Shown one piece after another: positions 20,783-31,600 of a stretch of 64,000 bases of DNA (its first letter is position 1; every line of letters starts with the position of its first letter). A model generated the notes under the pieces. The model saw only the letters and a list, made by a program, of their open reading frames with translations. It made no database searches and was not told the origin of the DNA. The position numbers were made by a program, and so were the translations under genes. Source of the stretch: Alphaproteobacteria bacterium (GTDB taxonomy: Bacteria; Pseudomonadota; Alphaproteobacteria; Rhizobiales; Xanthobacteraceae). Where the stretch lies: assembly GCA_016869215.1 (NCBI GenBank), contig VGEP01000015.1, forward strand, positions 38,604 through 102,603, written 5' to 3'.

Positions 20783-21676
20783 TTACCATACCATGAGACC
20801 GCGGGCCGGCGCGCCCGCCCCGCCATGGGCGAGGCCAATCAACGCTGCCGCGGCCACGGCTACCAGGAAGCCGTCGAGACGGTCCATCAGACCCCCGTGT
20901 CCGGGAATAAGGCTGCCGGCGTCCTTGGCGTCAAAACGCCGTTTGACGGCAGATTCGAGCAGATCGCCGGCCTGCGAGACCACCGACAGCGTCAATGCGA
21001 CAGCCCCGACGGCGGCAAGATTGCCGGCGCCAAAGGCTCGCGCCGTCAGCACTCCACCGATCGTGCCGGCCAGCGTTCCGCCGACGGCGCCGGACCAGGT
21101 CTTGTTGGGGCTGACCGAAGGCATGAGCTTCGGTCCGCCCAGTGCACGGCCTGTGAAGTAGGCCGCGATATCGGTCAGCCACACGATCACAAACAGGAAC
21201 ACGATGGCGGCGAGCCCCCATGTGGCGTCGGCGCGCAGCAACACAGTCGCAATCAGCAGCGCAGCCGCATAGAGCAGTCCGGCCGCGCACCAGCTGCGAT
21301 GGACCGAGGCAGCAAGCGTGGCCACGCCGAACAGCCCGAGCGCCACCAGGGCGAGCGCCGCGCCGGTCCAGCCAATCGCCAGCATCGCGGCCGCGGCAAC
21401 GAGCGCGGCCAGCCCTGCCGCCAGGACCGGATTGCGGTCTCCGGTGCAGACCAGCGTGTCCCACTCCCACAGCACGCCGACCGCAGCGACAGTCCAGAAC
21501 GCCAGAAACACAGGGCCGCCAGCATATGCCGCGGCAAGCGCGAGCGGCACCAGCACCAGCGAGGAGACGATCCGAAGCGTCAGATTGCTGTGGCGGGGGA
21601 CAGCCCGCCCCGCCGCGCCCGGACTGGCAGCGCCCGGCCCTGCCGCGCTCTTGTCAGCCGGATCGGCGCCGGTCAC
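20783..21676 (-). CDS. cdsA: Phosphatidate cytidylyltransferase
   Basis: CdsA makes CDP-diacylglycerol from phosphatidate and CTP for phospholipid synthesis. The 297-residue product has about eight membrane helices, the stretch SPNKTWSGAVGG, and the C-terminal signature DLLESAVKRRFDAKD followed by PGHGGLMDRLDG. A long frame extends into uppS, but the GTG at 21676, two bases after the uppS stop, gives the right size. The first ~35 residues are a hydrophilic Ala/Gly-rich extension whose exact start is uncertain. Confidence 0.93.
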   Translation of the reverse strand: MTGADPADKSAAGPGAASPGAAGRAVPRHSNLTLRIVSSLVLVPLALAAAYAGGPVFLAFWTVAAVGVLWEWDTLVCTGDRNPVLAAGLAALVAAAAMLAIGWTGAALALVALGLFGVATLAASVHRSWCAAGLLYAAALLIATVLLRADATWGLAAIVFLFVIVWLTDIAAYFTGRALGGPKLMPSVSPNKTWSGAVGGTLAGTIGGVLTARAFGAGNLAAVGAVALTLSVVSQAGDLLESAVKRRFDAKDAGSLIPGHGGLMDRLDGFLVAVAAAALIGLAHGGAGAPARGLMVW

Positions 21677-21678
21677 GG

Positions 21679-22425
21679 CTACGATCCGGTGCGCGCGATC
21701 AGGCCGCCGAACCGGCGCTCGCGGCGGTGATACTCGGCAATGGCGGTCTCCAGCGCCTCGCGGTCGAAGTCCGGCCAGTAGGTCGGCACGAACACAAGCT
21801 CGCTGTAGGCCGCCTGCCAGAGCAAGAAGTTCGACAGCCGCTGCTCGCCGCTGGTGCGGATGATCAGGTCGGGATCGGGCAGGTCCGGCGCGTCGAGGCA
21901 TTGGCCGATGTGGTCGGCCGTCACGTCCGACGGCTCCATGCGCCCGGCCTGCACTTCGGCGGCGATCCGCGCCGCCGCGCGCGCGATCTCCTGTCGTGCG
22001 CCGTAATTGAACGCCACCACCAGCGTGAGGCCGTCGTTGCCGTGGGTCAGGTCTTCGGCCTCTTCCAGCAGCTTGCGGATTTCCGGATCGAGATCTTCGC
22101 GGGCGCCGATGACCCGAACCTTGACGCCGTTCTGATGCAGTTCGGCCAAGTCGTTGCGGATGAAACGCCGCAGCAGTCCCATCAGGTCGCGGATTTCGGA
22201 AGCCGGACGCGACCAGTTCTCGGCGCTGAAGGAAAAGATGGTCAGGATCGAGATGCCCATCTCGCCGGCCGCGCGCACGGTCTTGCGCAGCGCCTCGACG
22301 CCGCGCCGATGTCCTTCCCCGCGCGGCAATCCACGCGCCGCAGCCCAGCGCCCATTGCCGTCCATGATGATGGCGACGTGTCGCGGAATTTCAAAGCCGG
22401 GCATTGGGTTGTGGGACGTGGGCAT
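21679..22425 (-). CDS. uppS: Undecaprenyl diphosphate synthase
   Basis: UppS is a cis-prenyltransferase that extends farnesyl diphosphate to the C55 carrier for peptidoglycan and O-antigen. The 248-residue protein has the catalytic Asp in [11 protein letters not shown] and the conserved [20 protein letters not shown] and WPDF stretches. It is coupled to cdsA downstream and starts 11 bases after the frr stop. Confidence 0.96.
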   Translation of the reverse strand: MPTSHNPMPGFEIPRHVAIIMDGNGRWAAARGLPRGEGHRRGVEALRKTVRAAGEMGISILTIFSFSAENWSRPASEIRDLMGLLRRFIRNDLAELHQNGVKVRVIGAREDLDPEIRKLLEEAEDLTHGNDGLTLVVAFNYGARQEIARAAARIAAEVQAGRMEPSDVTADHIGQCLDAPDLPDPDLIIRTSGEQRLSNFLLWQAAYSELVFVPTYWPDFDREALETAIAEYHRRERRFGGLIARTGS

Positions 22426-22436
22426 AGCACTTCGAC

Positions 22437-23000
22437 TTAGACCGTCATGATCTCCTTTTCCTTGGTCGCCAGCATCTGATCGATCTCGCCGATGGACTGA
22501 TCGGTCAGCTTCTGGACCTCGGTGTCCATCCGCTTGTGATCGTCCTGGCTGATCTTGTGGTCCTTTTCCTGCTTTTTAAGGACGTCCATGCCGTCGCGGC
22601 GAACATGCCGCACCGCGACCTTGGCGGTTTCGGCATATTTATGCGCGACTTTGACAAGCTCCTTGCGGCGTTCCTCGTTCAGCTCGGGAATCCGCAGGTG
22701 AATGACCTGCCCTTCGGTGGATGGCGTCAAGCCCAGATTGGCCGCGAGAATGGCCTTTTCCACCGGGTGGACCATGGAACGGTCCCAGACCTGCACGCTC
22801 AGCATGCGCGGCTGCGGCACGCTGACGGTGGCCAACTGATTGAGCGGCATGTTCTGGCCGTAGGCCTCCACCTGGATCGGATCGAGGAGATGCGCCGAGG
22901 CGCGCCCCGTCCGCAACGCCGCCAGCTCCTGCTTGAGCACAGCGACCGCGCCCTGCATCCGGCGCTTCAGCTCGTTGACGTCATAAGTTGCCGATGCCAT
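22437..23000 (-). CDS. frr: Ribosome recycling factor
   Basis: RRF splits post-termination ribosomes with EF-G. The 187-residue protein has the family stretches [31 protein letters not shown], [16 protein letters not shown] (here [16 protein letters not shown]) and [19 protein letters not shown]. It is in the usual pyrH-frr-uppS order, 75 bases after pyrH. Confidence 0.97.
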   Translation of the reverse strand: MASATYDVNELKRRMQGAVAVLKQELAALRTGRASAHLLDPIQVEAYGQNMPLNQLATVSVPQPRMLSVQVWDRSMVHPVEKAILAANLGLTPSTEGQVIHLRIPELNEERRKELVKVAHKYAETAKVAVRHVRRDGMDVLKKQEKDHKISQDDHKRMDTEVQKLTDQSIGEIDQMLATKEKEIMTV

Positions 23001-23075
23001 GACCCCCTCCCAAAACCGGCCTTTGAGCGGTCTTCCGCATCATCCGTTCCGGCGCCGCGCCGAGACGTTCCAAAT

Positions 23076-23792
23076 TCATCCGCCAACCACGGTCGCGCGG
23101 CCCTTGCCGCGCAACACGGCCTCGATGGCGCCCGATACCCGGATTGAAAACACGATGATAGGCATCCCATTTTCGCGGGCAAGCGCGAACGCCGTCGCAT
23201 CCATGACCTTGAGGTCGCGTTCGATCGCCTCGCGGTGGGTGAGGCTCGCGTAACGCTTCGCCTTTGGGTCCTTCTTGGGGTCGGCGCTGTAGACCCCGTC
23301 GACGTCGGTCGCCTTCAGCACGGCGTCGCATTCCATTTCGGCGGCGCGCAATACCGCGGTCGTATCGGTGGTGAAGAACGGGTTGCCGGTTCCGCCGGCA
23401 AACACGACGATGCGATCTTCGTCGAAATGGCGCATGGCGCGCGCGCGCTCGTAAGTCTCGCAGACCTGCGGCATGGCGAGCGCAGACATGGTGCGCGCCG
23501 GCGCGCCGAGGCGCTCGATCGCGGCCTCCAGCACAAGCGCATTCATCACGGTGGCGAGCATGCCCATGGAATCGGCGGTTGGCCGCGACAGGCCCTTGCC
23601 GGAGATTTTCACGCCGCGAAGGATGTTCCCGCCCCCGACCACGACGCCAAGCCGCACGCCCAGCTTGCGCGCGGCAATCACATCCCTGGCGATGCGGTCG
23701 ATGGTCGGCTGATGGATGCCAAAGCCTTCCGGCCCCGACAGAGCTTCGCCGGACACTTTCACGATCACGCGGCGGTAGGCGGCCTTTGCCAT
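23076..23792 (-). CDS. pyrH: UMP kinase
   Basis: PyrH phosphorylates UMP to UDP. It is a bacterial amino-acid-kinase-fold hexamer. The 238-residue protein has KVSGEAL at the N terminus, the GGGNILRG loop, and the nucleotide-binding stretch [14 protein letters not shown]. It is located between tsf and frr, the conserved order in most bacteria. Confidence 0.97.
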   Translation of the reverse strand: MAKAAYRRVIVKVSGEALSGPEGFGIHQPTIDRIARDVIAARKLGVRLGVVVGGGNILRGVKISGKGLSRPTADSMGMLATVMNALVLEAAIERLGAPARTMSALAMPQVCETYERARAMRHFDEDRIVVFAGGTGNPFFTTDTTAVLRAAEMECDAVLKATDVDGVYSADPKKDPKAKRYASLTHREAIERDLKVMDATAFALARENGMPIIVFSIRVSGAIEAVLRGKGRATVVGG

Positions 23793-23837
23793 CGATGCCT
23801 CCCTGGGCGTGATGCGGTAGCCTGCGTCGGTTCGCCG

Positions 23838-24764
23838 TCAGTTCTTGGGGCCGGCGGCAGCCGCGACTTCGGCGGCGAAATCGGATTCCTGTTTCTCGAT
23901 CCCCTCGCCGAGCGCATAACGCACGAACCCGGTCACCTTGATCGATCCGCCGACCTTGCCTTCGGCTTCCTTCAGCGCCTGCGCCACGCTCTTGCCGGGA
24001 TCGTGAATGTAGGGCTGATCCAGCAGCGTGACTTCCTTGTAGTAGGTCTTCAGCCCTGACTCGACGATCTTGTCGATCATCGCCGCGGGCTTGCCCTGGG
24101 CGCGGAATTTCTCCGCCAGCACGTCTTTCTCCCGTGCGATCGTCGCGGGATCGAGGCCCGATGCATCGACCGCAAGCGGGTTCGACGCCGCGACATGCAT
24201 CGCGAGCTGCCGACCGAGCGCCGCCAGTTCGTCCGTCTTGCCGGACGACTCCAGCGCAACCAGCACGCCGATCTTGCCCAGCCCCTCGGAAACCGAATTG
24301 TGCACGTAGCTCGCCACCACGCCCTGCCCGACCGACAGCACGGTGGCGCGGCGCAGCGACATGTTCTCGCCGATCTTGGCGATGGCGTTGGCGATCGCGT
24401 CGGCAATGGCGATGTTGCCGACCTTGGCCGCCTTGATCTTCTCCACGTCGGCGCCGACGTCGAGGCCGACCTGGGCGATCAGCTTGACGAGGCCCTGGAA
24501 CTCCTCGTTGCGGGCGACGAAGTCGGTCTCGGAATTGACCTCGACCGCGATGCCCTTGCCGGGCTTCAGCGCGATGCCGATCAGGCCTTCGGCCGCGACG
24601 CGGCCGGCCTTCTTGGCGGCCTTGGACAGGCCCTTCTTGCGCAGCCAGTCGACCGCGGCGTCGACGTTGCCTTGCGTCTCGCCGAGCGCCGCCTTGCAGT
24701 CCATCATGCCCGCGCCGGTCATGTCGCGCAGGTCCTTGACCATCTGTGCGGTGATATTTGCCAT
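23838..24764 (-). CDS. tsf: Translation elongation factor Ts
   Basis: EF-Ts is the nucleotide exchange factor of EF-Tu. The 308-residue protein has the UBA-like N terminus with [12 protein letters not shown] and the core motif [13 protein letters not shown], both essential for EF-Tu contact. It follows rpsB after 57 bases that contain a strong hairpin. Confidence 0.97.
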   Translation of the reverse strand: MANITAQMVKDLRDMTGAGMMDCKAALGETQGNVDAAVDWLRKKGLSKAAKKAGRVAAEGLIGIALKPGKGIAVEVNSETDFVARNEEFQGLVKLIAQVGLDVGADVEKIKAAKVGNIAIADAIANAIAKIGENMSLRRATVLSVGQGVVASYVHNSVSEGLGKIGVLVALESSGKTDELAALGRQLAMHVAASNPLAVDASGLDPATIAREKDVLAEKFRAQGKPAAMIDKIVESGLKTYYKEVTLLDQPYIHDPGKSVAQALKEAEGKVGGSIKVTGFVRYALGEGIEKQESDFAAEVAAAAGPKN

Positions 24765-24794
24765 CGTGAGATTCCGTATGGGCCCGAATGGTGA

Positions 24795-24816
24795 CGCGCG
24801 GAGCGGCCTCCGCGCG
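24795..24816 (-). promoter_or_regulatory. GC hairpin between rpsB and tsf
   Basis: A perfect 9-bp stem (CGCGCGGAG / CTCCGCGCG) with a four-base loop lies in the 57-base space between rpsB and tsf. No U-run follows on the minus strand, so it is unlikely to be a full terminator. It may attenuate or mark processing of the rpsB-tsf transcript. Confidence 0.55.
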
Positions 24817-24821
24817 AACGC

Positions 24822-25817
24822 TTATTCGGCCGTGAGTTCCTTGGCCTTGACCACCCAGCTGTCGACGCGGCCGGGCAACCCGACCTCTTCGCCGACGTTG
24901 TGGGCCGCGGTCGGGCTGAACTCGGCGATCTGCGTGTAGTGGAAGATACCGAGGTCGTTGAGCTTCTTTTCGATCGCTGGGGAGATGCCGGGCAGCTTCT
25001 TGAGGTCGTCGGCAACGCCGCGCGGACCGGGCAGCGGCTCGAAGCCGAGACTCTGCTCCGCCGGCGCCGGCAGCTCCTCCACGATCGGCTTCTCTGCGGC
25101 GCCAAGGTCGATGCCAATGCCGCCCTGGGCGCGGGAAATGCCGTCGATCGCGGCCTTTGCGATCAAGTCGCAGTAAAGCGTGATCGCGCGCGCGGCGTCG
25201 TCGTTGCCCGGCACGACAAAGGTGATGCCGTCCGGATTGCAGTTGGTATCGACAATCGCAGCAACCGGAATGTTAAGCCGCCGCGCTTCGGCGATGGCGA
25301 TATCTTCCTTGTTGGTATCGATCACAAACAGCAGGTCGGGCACGCCGCCCATGTCCTTGATGCCGCCGAGCGAGCGGTTAAGCTTGTCGCGCTCGCGCGT
25401 CAGGTCCAGGCGCTCCTTTTTGGTGTAGCCCTGGGCTTCGTTGGAAGCGAGCATCTCCTCGAGCTTGCGCAGCCGCGCGATCGACCCGGAAATCGTCTTC
25501 CAGTTCGTCAGCGTGCCGCCGAGCCAGCGCGAGTTGACGTAATACTGCGCGCAGCGCTTGGCCGCGTCGGCGATGGCGTCCTGCGCCTGCCGCTTGGTCG
25601 CGACGAACAGGATGCGGCCGCCTTTGGCGACGGTGTCGCTGACCGCCTCCAGAGCCTTGTGCAGCATCGGCACGCTCTGCGCGAGGTCGATGATGTGGAT
25701 GTTGTTGCGGGTGCCGAAGATGTAATCGCCCATCTTCGGGTTCCAGCGGTGGGCCTGATGGCCGAAGTGAACGCCAGCTTCCAAGAGCTGGCGCATGCTG
25801 TAGTCGGGCAGCGCCAT
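24822..25817 (-). CDS. rpsB: 30S ribosomal protein S2 with C-terminal extension
   Basis: S2 binds the small ribosomal subunit head and is needed for S1 binding. The first ~230 residues match the S2 family ([57 protein letters not shown]). The remaining ~100 residues are an extension with a helix-hairpin-helix-like stretch ([20 protein letters not shown]), a known feature of rhizobial S2. The ATG at 25817 is chosen over a longer frame opening at 25877 because [15 protein letters not shown] is the standard start. Confidence 0.96.
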   Translation of the reverse strand: MALPDYSMRQLLEAGVHFGHQAHRWNPKMGDYIFGTRNNIHIIDLAQSVPMLHKALEAVSDTVAKGGRILFVATKRQAQDAIADAAKRCAQYYVNSRWLGGTLTNWKTISGSIARLRKLEEMLASNEAQGYTKKERLDLTRERDKLNRSLGGIKDMGGVPDLLFVIDTNKEDIAIAEARRLNIPVAAIVDTNCNPDGITFVVPGNDDAARAITLYCDLIAKAAIDGISRAQGGIGIDLGAAEKPIVEELPAPAEQSLGFEPLPGPRGVADDLKKLPGISPAIEKKLNDLGIFHYTQIAEFSPTAAHNVGEEVGLPGRVDSWVVKAKELTAE

Positions 25818-25820
25818 AAC

Positions 25821-26058
25821 AATTCTCCGGTTGTTCCGCCGCGGATGTGTGAGCCCCAACGTCGCCGCTGGGGCCACCGGACGGCCCGAAGGCCAGAATC
25901 CGCGTGTGAGATGGCGGGCTTATATAGTGCCCAATTTATCCGCGCAAGATGCCTCAACTTCAGGTAGCATGCCGCTGTTGGGGCCAGATATTTGTCAAAT
26001 CGAGCGCCATTTTTGATTTGAGCCTTGCGGTCCCAGCGGCGCAACGCTGAGGCCTCCC
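25821..26058. promoter_or_regulatory. Divergent promoter region of rpsB and the 26059 gene
   Basis: The 241-base gap is noticeably AT-richer than its surroundings around 25920-26010. On the minus strand a CTATAT-like -10 element lies at 25922-25927, about 100 bases before rpsB. No convincing -35 at standard spacing was seen, so only the region is annotated. Confidence 0.4.
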
Positions 26059-26802
26059 ATGTCCCTCCCTCAAATCATCGGCTGGTCTGCCGCATTCTTC
26101 TGCTTGCTGTTCTCCGCGCAGGTCGCCAACGCATTCGCACGGCGAAATCCCCGTCTATTCACGGTGATGGCGCTGTTAGCCTGCAATTGGGCGCTCCTCC
26201 TGGCGTTCTATGGTGCCGCACCCGGCACCAATCGATCGCTGATCGTTGCCGCAATCGGCGGTTTCCTGCTGATCTATGTCGGCGGTTTGCTGCTCCTCGA
26301 GGCGCAGAACCGCAAAGATCGTGAACACGCCAATGAAATACTGCCGTGGCAAATCATCGGACTTTATCTGCTGTTGTTGATCGCGACGCCGTCAGTGCCC
26401 AGGGTCGCCGGCCGCGATCTGTCAGGGATCAACTCGGCTCAGATGGAACTCGTGGTCCTGATGCTCATGGACTTGGCCGGGATGGCCTCCATCATTTTCG
26501 GCTCGATGAAGTTGTTTGGCTGGCGCACCAGTTTACCCACCGCGCTGTGCCTCGTGATTTACGCAGCCCTGGAGGTGGCGTATATCCCTCACATCTGGCC
26601 TGATCCGTCCCACCCAACCATGCCGGCCCATTACGCCTACAGTTTCGCCGGAATCAAAGTTGCATTCGTGATCTTTTTCGGCATTGCCGTCGCGTACGAT
26701 GCAATGTCGGATCGGGACCGCGCCGAGGGACCATGGCATTGGCTCATGTTGCTCATGAGGTGGCGAAACGCCATAGCGCAACGGCAGGCTTCGTTGGAGT
26801 AG
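26059..26802 (+). CDS. Multi-spanning membrane protein of unknown function
   Basis: I do not recognise this family. The 247-residue product has about seven hydrophobic segments (roughly residues 5-25, 33-52, 60-80, 97-112, 130-150, 160-178 and 195-215), separated by short polar loops, and a basic C terminus. No catalytic motif is evident. It is transcribed alone, divergent from rpsB, and its end is 17 bases from a convergent flavoprotein gene. Base composition is slightly AT-richer than the neighbours. Confidence 0.8.
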   Translation: MSLPQIIGWSAAFFCLLFSAQVANAFARRNPRLFTVMALLACNWALLLAFYGAAPGTNRSLIVAAIGGFLLIYVGGLLLLEAQNRKDREHANEILPWQIIGLYLLLLIATPSVPRVAGRDLSGINSAQMELVVLMLMDLAGMASIIFGSMKLFGWRTSLPTALCLVIYAALEVAYIPHIWPDPSHPTMPAHYAYSFAGIKVAFVIFFGIAVAYDAMSDRDRAEGPWHWLMLLMRWRNAIAQRQASLE

Positions 26803-26818
26803 TCTGGCCGCCGCGGGA

Positions 26819-28045
26819 TTACCTTATCGCAGCGGCGTCTTTGAGGCTGTCGTAGAGCGCGGCGCGGCGCATGTAGGCCTTGGCGGTTTCCGGATTGTCG
26901 GCGGTGCGGCGCAGCTCGTCGAAGTTCTTCTTGCGCACCGCAGGATCGCGCTCCTCCATCAGCCGCTTGTTGGCGATGGTCTGGGCCTGGACGTATTTCA
27001 CCGCGGCATGGCGGCGCTGGCGGCTGTAGAGATCGAGCAGGTCGTCGCCGGCCTCCCCGCGCACGACGCGGGTGAGTTTCTCCGCAAGATTGAGCCCATC
27101 GTGGATGCCGCCGTTCATGCCCATGCCGCCGATGGGATTGTTCACATGGGCGCTGTCGCCGGCGAGCAGGACGCGCCCCTTTCGGAAGCTCGCGGCGACG
27201 CGCTGATGCGCGCCGTAGACATTGACGTACTCGACGTCGTAGCGGCCGGACTTGGGGAAGAACTTCTGCAGGCGCGCTTCGATCCGCTCGGGATCGAGCG
27301 CGTTTTCGTCGCTCTCGTCCTGCGGGATCGGAAAGATCGCGCGCCAAAGGCCAGGCGGACGCTTGCCCTGCACTTTGAACAGGTTGCACCACTCGACCGG
27401 GTCGGAGAAATAATTGCGGAACACGACCTTCGGATTGACGGTGCCGAAATCGAAGCTGGTCGCGGTTTTGATGAAGCGTTCGGGATAGGTGAAGCCCTCG
27501 AACTCGATCTCGGCCAAGCGCCGCACCGTGCTGCGTCCGCCGTCGCAGCCGATCACATAATCGGCCTTGAACTCGATCGGACCGTCCGGCGCGTCGGCCA
27601 CGACCGTGACGCCGTCGGCGGTCTGGCTCAGGCCGGTCACCCCATGCGAGAAGCGGACGTCGAAATCGATGGCGTTGCCGTATTCGGCCGCAATCGAGTC
27701 GGTCAACTTGTACTGCTCGTATTGCAGCACAAACGGATAGCGGAACTCGTCCTTCATCAGGCCGAGGTCGAACTCGGCCACCACCGAGTGCGTGACGCGG
27801 TCGTGGAAGCGATAGGCGCTGGAAACGAGCCCGAGCGGCAGAATTTTCTCGGTGATGCCGAGCGGCGCCAGCATTTCCAATGTCGAGGGATGCAGCGAGG
27901 CCGCGCGCTGGTCCTCGACCGGCGCGGGCTCCTGCTCCAGCACCGTGACCGGAATGCCGCTGCGGTTGAGCGACAGCGCACACACCATCCCGACGGGGCC
28001 CGCCCCGACGATGACGACGCGCGCGCTCTTTGTATCGGCCGCCAT
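26819..28045 (-). CDS. FAD-dependent monooxygenase (class A, UbiH/PHBH-like fold)
   Basis: The 408-residue product is a group A flavoprotein hydroxylase: the Rossmann GxGxxG motif is VIVGAGPVGM near residue 11, the DG motif is VIGCDGGRSTVRR near 162, and the GD motif is RVLLAGDSAHVNNPIGGMGMN near 285. Such enzymes use NAD(P)H and O2 to hydroxylate aromatic or quinone substrates. The substrate cannot be told from sequence. It is next to a VOC-family gene on the same strand (25 bases apart), a pairing that suggests aromatic compound turnover. Confidence 0.88.
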   Translation of the reverse strand: MAADTKSARVVIVGAGPVGMVCALSLNRSGIPVTVLEQEPAPVEDQRAASLHPSTLEMLAPLGITEKILPLGLVSSAYRFHDRVTHSVVAEFDLGLMKDEFRYPFVLQYEQYKLTDSIAAEYGNAIDFDVRFSHGVTGLSQTADGVTVVADAPDGPIEFKADYVIGCDGGRSTVRRLAEIEFEGFTYPERFIKTATSFDFGTVNPKVVFRNYFSDPVEWCNLFKVQGKRPPGLWRAIFPIPQDESDENALDPERIEARLQKFFPKSGRYDVEYVNVYGAHQRVAASFRKGRVLLAGDSAHVNNPIGGMGMNGGIHDGLNLAEKLTRVVRGEAGDDLLDLYSRQRRHAAVKYVQAQTIANKRLMEERDPAVRKKNFDELRRTADNPETAKAYMRRAALYDSLKDAAAIR

Positions 28046-28070
28046 GCCGGCCTTCGGACGCGCCGGCCGC

Positions 28071-28508
28071 CTAGGCGGCCGACGTTTTCGAGCCGGGCGT
28101 CGATGCCGGCACCACGTCCTTCACCGCGCCCTTCCAGCCGCTCTCGGTGATGTCGAAGACGATGCCTTCCGGCGTCTTGTATTTCACCTCGTAATAGACG
28201 TTCGGGTTCGTCTCCTTGCGGCCCGTGACGTAGCTGCCGCCGGCGTCGGTGATCTTCTTCGCGATCTCGTCCACGCTGTCGACCCACATGCCGAAGTGGA
28301 TCAGGCCCTGCGGGTTCTTCTGATCTTCCATGCCGGCAACCGGCTCGTCGCCGAAGTTGAGCAGTGCGACGTTGAAGATGCCGTCGGTCATATAGACGCC
28401 GCGCTGCGCGTTGCCGGCGCGGGTCATGCCGAAGGCTTCCTCGAAGAACTTGGCGGTCTTTTCCGGATCGCGGACGGAAATGGCGATGTGACGCAGCTTG
28501 TTGGCCAT
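28071..28508 (-). CDS. VOC-family (glyoxalase/dioxygenase-like) protein
   Basis: This 145-residue protein has a single glyoxalase/bleomycin-resistance fold unit pair. It begins LRHIAISVRDPEKTAKFFEEAF, with the first metal-ligand His at residue 7, and later has GLIHFGMWVDSVDEI and the terminal ligand region YEVKYKTPEGIVFDI. The family includes glyoxalase I, extradiol dioxygenases and epimerases. The reaction is not predictable here. The ATG at 28508 is chosen over a longer frame because it starts at the fold. It precedes the flavin monooxygenase gene and is probably cotranscribed with it. Confidence 0.85.
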   Translation of the reverse strand: MANKLRHIAISVRDPEKTAKFFEEAFGMTRAGNAQRGVYMTDGIFNVALLNFGDEPVAGMEDQKNPQGLIHFGMWVDSVDEIAKKITDAGGSYVTGRKETNPNVYYEVKYKTPEGIVFDITESGWKGAVKDVVPASTPGSKTSAA

Positions 28509-28614
28509 GGGCCTCTCCTGTCGGGTTGCCGCTATAACAGCGCCCACGGCCGGTCGGGTCAACCGCCGCCGTTGCGCCGCACGGTTGCACCCGGCGCGGT
28601 CCGCATTGCGCTGG

Positions 28615-31600
28615 CTACATGAGTTGCACGTCGAGCACGCCAGGTACGGCCTTGATCGCGCCCGCGATCTGCGGCGAGACTTTGAAGCGGCCCGGCAGCC
28701 TGATCTCCACCTCGGTGCCGCCACCGATCTGGACGACGACGTTGACCTCGCCGTCGCCCTTGCCTTCGAGGCGCTTGGCGAGCGGCGCGATCGGCGCCGC
28801 GTCGCGCAGGAACACCCGCAGGCCCTTCTGCAGTTTGGCTGCGGCCTGGTCGAGCGGTTCCGCCGACTGGATGCGCGCGCGCACCTCGTCGCCCTGCGCT
28901 TCGGCGGTGAGCGCGAGCAGCACCGGTGAGCCCGGCTCCAGAACGTCGCGGTATTGCTGCAGGCCTTCGGCGAAGACGATGGCCTCGTAGTGGCCCGAGG
29001 GATCGGACAGGCCGAAAATACCCATCTTGTTGCCGGTCTTGGTGCGCCGCTCGGTGCGCGAGACCACGGTCGCCGCCACCCGGCCTGCGCTGACGCCCTG
29101 TTTCACCGCACGCGAGAACTCGGCCCACGATTGCAGACGAAGCTTCTTCAGCAGCGACGCATAGTCGTCCAGCGGATGGCCGGACAGGAAGAAGCCGACC
29201 GCGTCGTATTCGCGCTGCAACCGGTCCGCCGGCAGCCAGGGCTCGGCCGCAGGCAGCGTCAGCCCCTCGCCGCTCGACGGTCCGCCGAACAATTCATTCT
29301 GCCCGACCGATTGCGATTCATGCGCCCGCTGCGCCGCCGCGAGAACGGTATCGACGCCGGCGTGAGCGCGCGCGCGATTTTTCTCCAGCGCGTCGAACGC
29401 GCCCGCGGCGGCGAGGCTTTCCAGCACGCGTTTGTTGACTGCCTTGGGGTTGATCCGCCGCGCGAAGTCGCCGAGGTCCTTGAACGGCCGGTCGCCGCGA
29501 GCGGCGACGATCGCTTCGACCGCCTGCGCGCCGACGCCTTTGAGGGCCGCCAGCGAATAATGGATCGTGTTGCCGTCGACCTCGAAGCCGACGCCGGAGC
29601 GGTTCACCGAAGGCGGTTCGACCCGGATGCCGAGCCGTTCGGCTTCGGCGCGAAACTCCGACAGCTTGTCGGTGTTGCCCATATCGAGTGTCATGGACGC
29701 TGCGAGAAACTCCACCGGGTGGTTGGCCTTCAGGTACGCGGTCTGGTACGCGACCAGCGCGTAAGCCGCGGCGTGGCTCTTGTTGAAGCCGTATTCGGCG
29801 AAACGTTCGAGCACATCGAAGATCGCGTCGGCCTGGCTCCTGTCGATGCCGCGGTCGGTCGCGCCTTTGACGAACTCCTTGCGCTGCGCGGCCATCTCGG
29901 AGCGGATCTTCTTGCCCATGGCGCGGCGCAGCAGGTCGGCCTGGCCGAGCGAGTAGCCGGCGAGGATCTGCGCCGCCTGCATCACCTGTTCCTGATAGAC
30001 GATGACGCCGAAGGTCTCGCGCAGGATCGGTTCGAGCTTGGGGTGAATGTAGTCCGGCTGCTCCTGCTTGTGCTTGCGCGCGCAATAGGTCGGGATGTTG
30101 GCCATCGGGCCGGGCCGGTAAAGCGCCACCAGCGCGATGATGTCCTCGAACCGGTCGGGCTTCATGTCGAGCAGCGCGCGCCGCATGCCCGCACTTTCCA
30201 GCTGGAAGATGCCGACCGCTTCCGCCCGCGCCAGGAGTTCGTAGGTCTTCGGATCGTCGAGCGGGATCGCCGCGAGATCGATGTCGATGCCGCGCCGCTT
30301 GAGCAGGCGGACGGCGGTCTGCAGCACGGTCAGCGTCTTCAGGCCGAGGAAGTCGAACTTCACCAGGCCCGCCGCCTCGACCCATTTCATGTTGAACTGG
30401 GTCACCGGCATGTCGGATTTCGGATCGCGGTACATCGGCACCAGTTCGCTCAGCGGCCGGTCCCCGATCACGATGCCGGCGGCATGCGTCGAAGCGTGGC
30501 GGTAAAGGCCTTCGAGCTTGAGCGAGATGTCGAAGGCGCGCTTGACCACCGGATTGGCGTCGCGCTCGGCCTGCAGGCGCGGCTCGCCCTCGATGGCCTT
30601 GGCGAGCGTCACCGGCGCCGCCGGGTTCTGGGGCACGAGCTTGCACAGCTTGTCGACCTGCCCGTAGGGCATTTCCAGCACACGGCCGACGTCGCGCAGC
30701 ACGCCGCGCGCCTGCAAGGTGCCGAAGGTGATGATCTGCGCCACCTGGTCGCGCCCGTAGCGGCTCTGCACGTAGCGGATCACCTCGTCGCGGCGGTCCT
30801 GGCAGAAGTCGACGTCGAAATCCGGCATCGACACGCGGTCGGGGTTGAGGAAGCGCTCGAACAGAAGATCGAAGCGGATCGGATCGAGATCGGTGATGGC
30901 GAGCGCATAGGCCACGAGCGAGCCCGCGCCCGAGCCGCGGCCCGGCCCGACCGGGATGTCCTGCTCCTTCGCCCACTGGATGAAGTCGGAAACGATCAGG
31001 AAGTAGCCCGGATATTTCATCCGCTCGATGACGCCGAGCTCGAAGGCCAGCCGGTCGTTGTAGTCTTCCTGCGTGCGGCCGGCCGCGAGGCCGTGGGCTG
31101 CGATCCGGCGTTTGAGGCCCGCTTCCGCGCGCACGCGCAATTCGTCGGCTTCGTCCACCTTGCGCTCGGCATCGGTGAACCGCGGCAGGATCGGCTTGCG
31201 CGTGTGCGGGCGATACGCGCAGCGCCGGGCGATCTCCACGGTCGAGGCGAGCGCCTCCGGCAGGTCGGAGAACAGCGCCGCCATCTCGGCGCGCGACTTG
31301 AAATAGTGCTCCGCAGTGAGTTGCCGGCGCTCGGTCTCGGCGACCATGCGGCCCTCGGCGATGCAGATCAGCGCATCGTGGGCCTCGTAGTCCTCGCGCC
31401 TGGGGAAATGCGGCTCGTTGCTCGCGACCAACGGAATTCCGCGCGCGTAAGCAATGTCCACCAGCGTCGGCTCCGCCGCGCGCTCGGCAGCCGTGCCGTG
31501 GCGCTGCAATTCCATATAGAGGCGCTCGCCGAACAGCTCCTGCAGCGCTAAGCATCGCGCGCCCGCGACATCGGCCTGGCCCGAGGCGAGTGCCGCGTCG

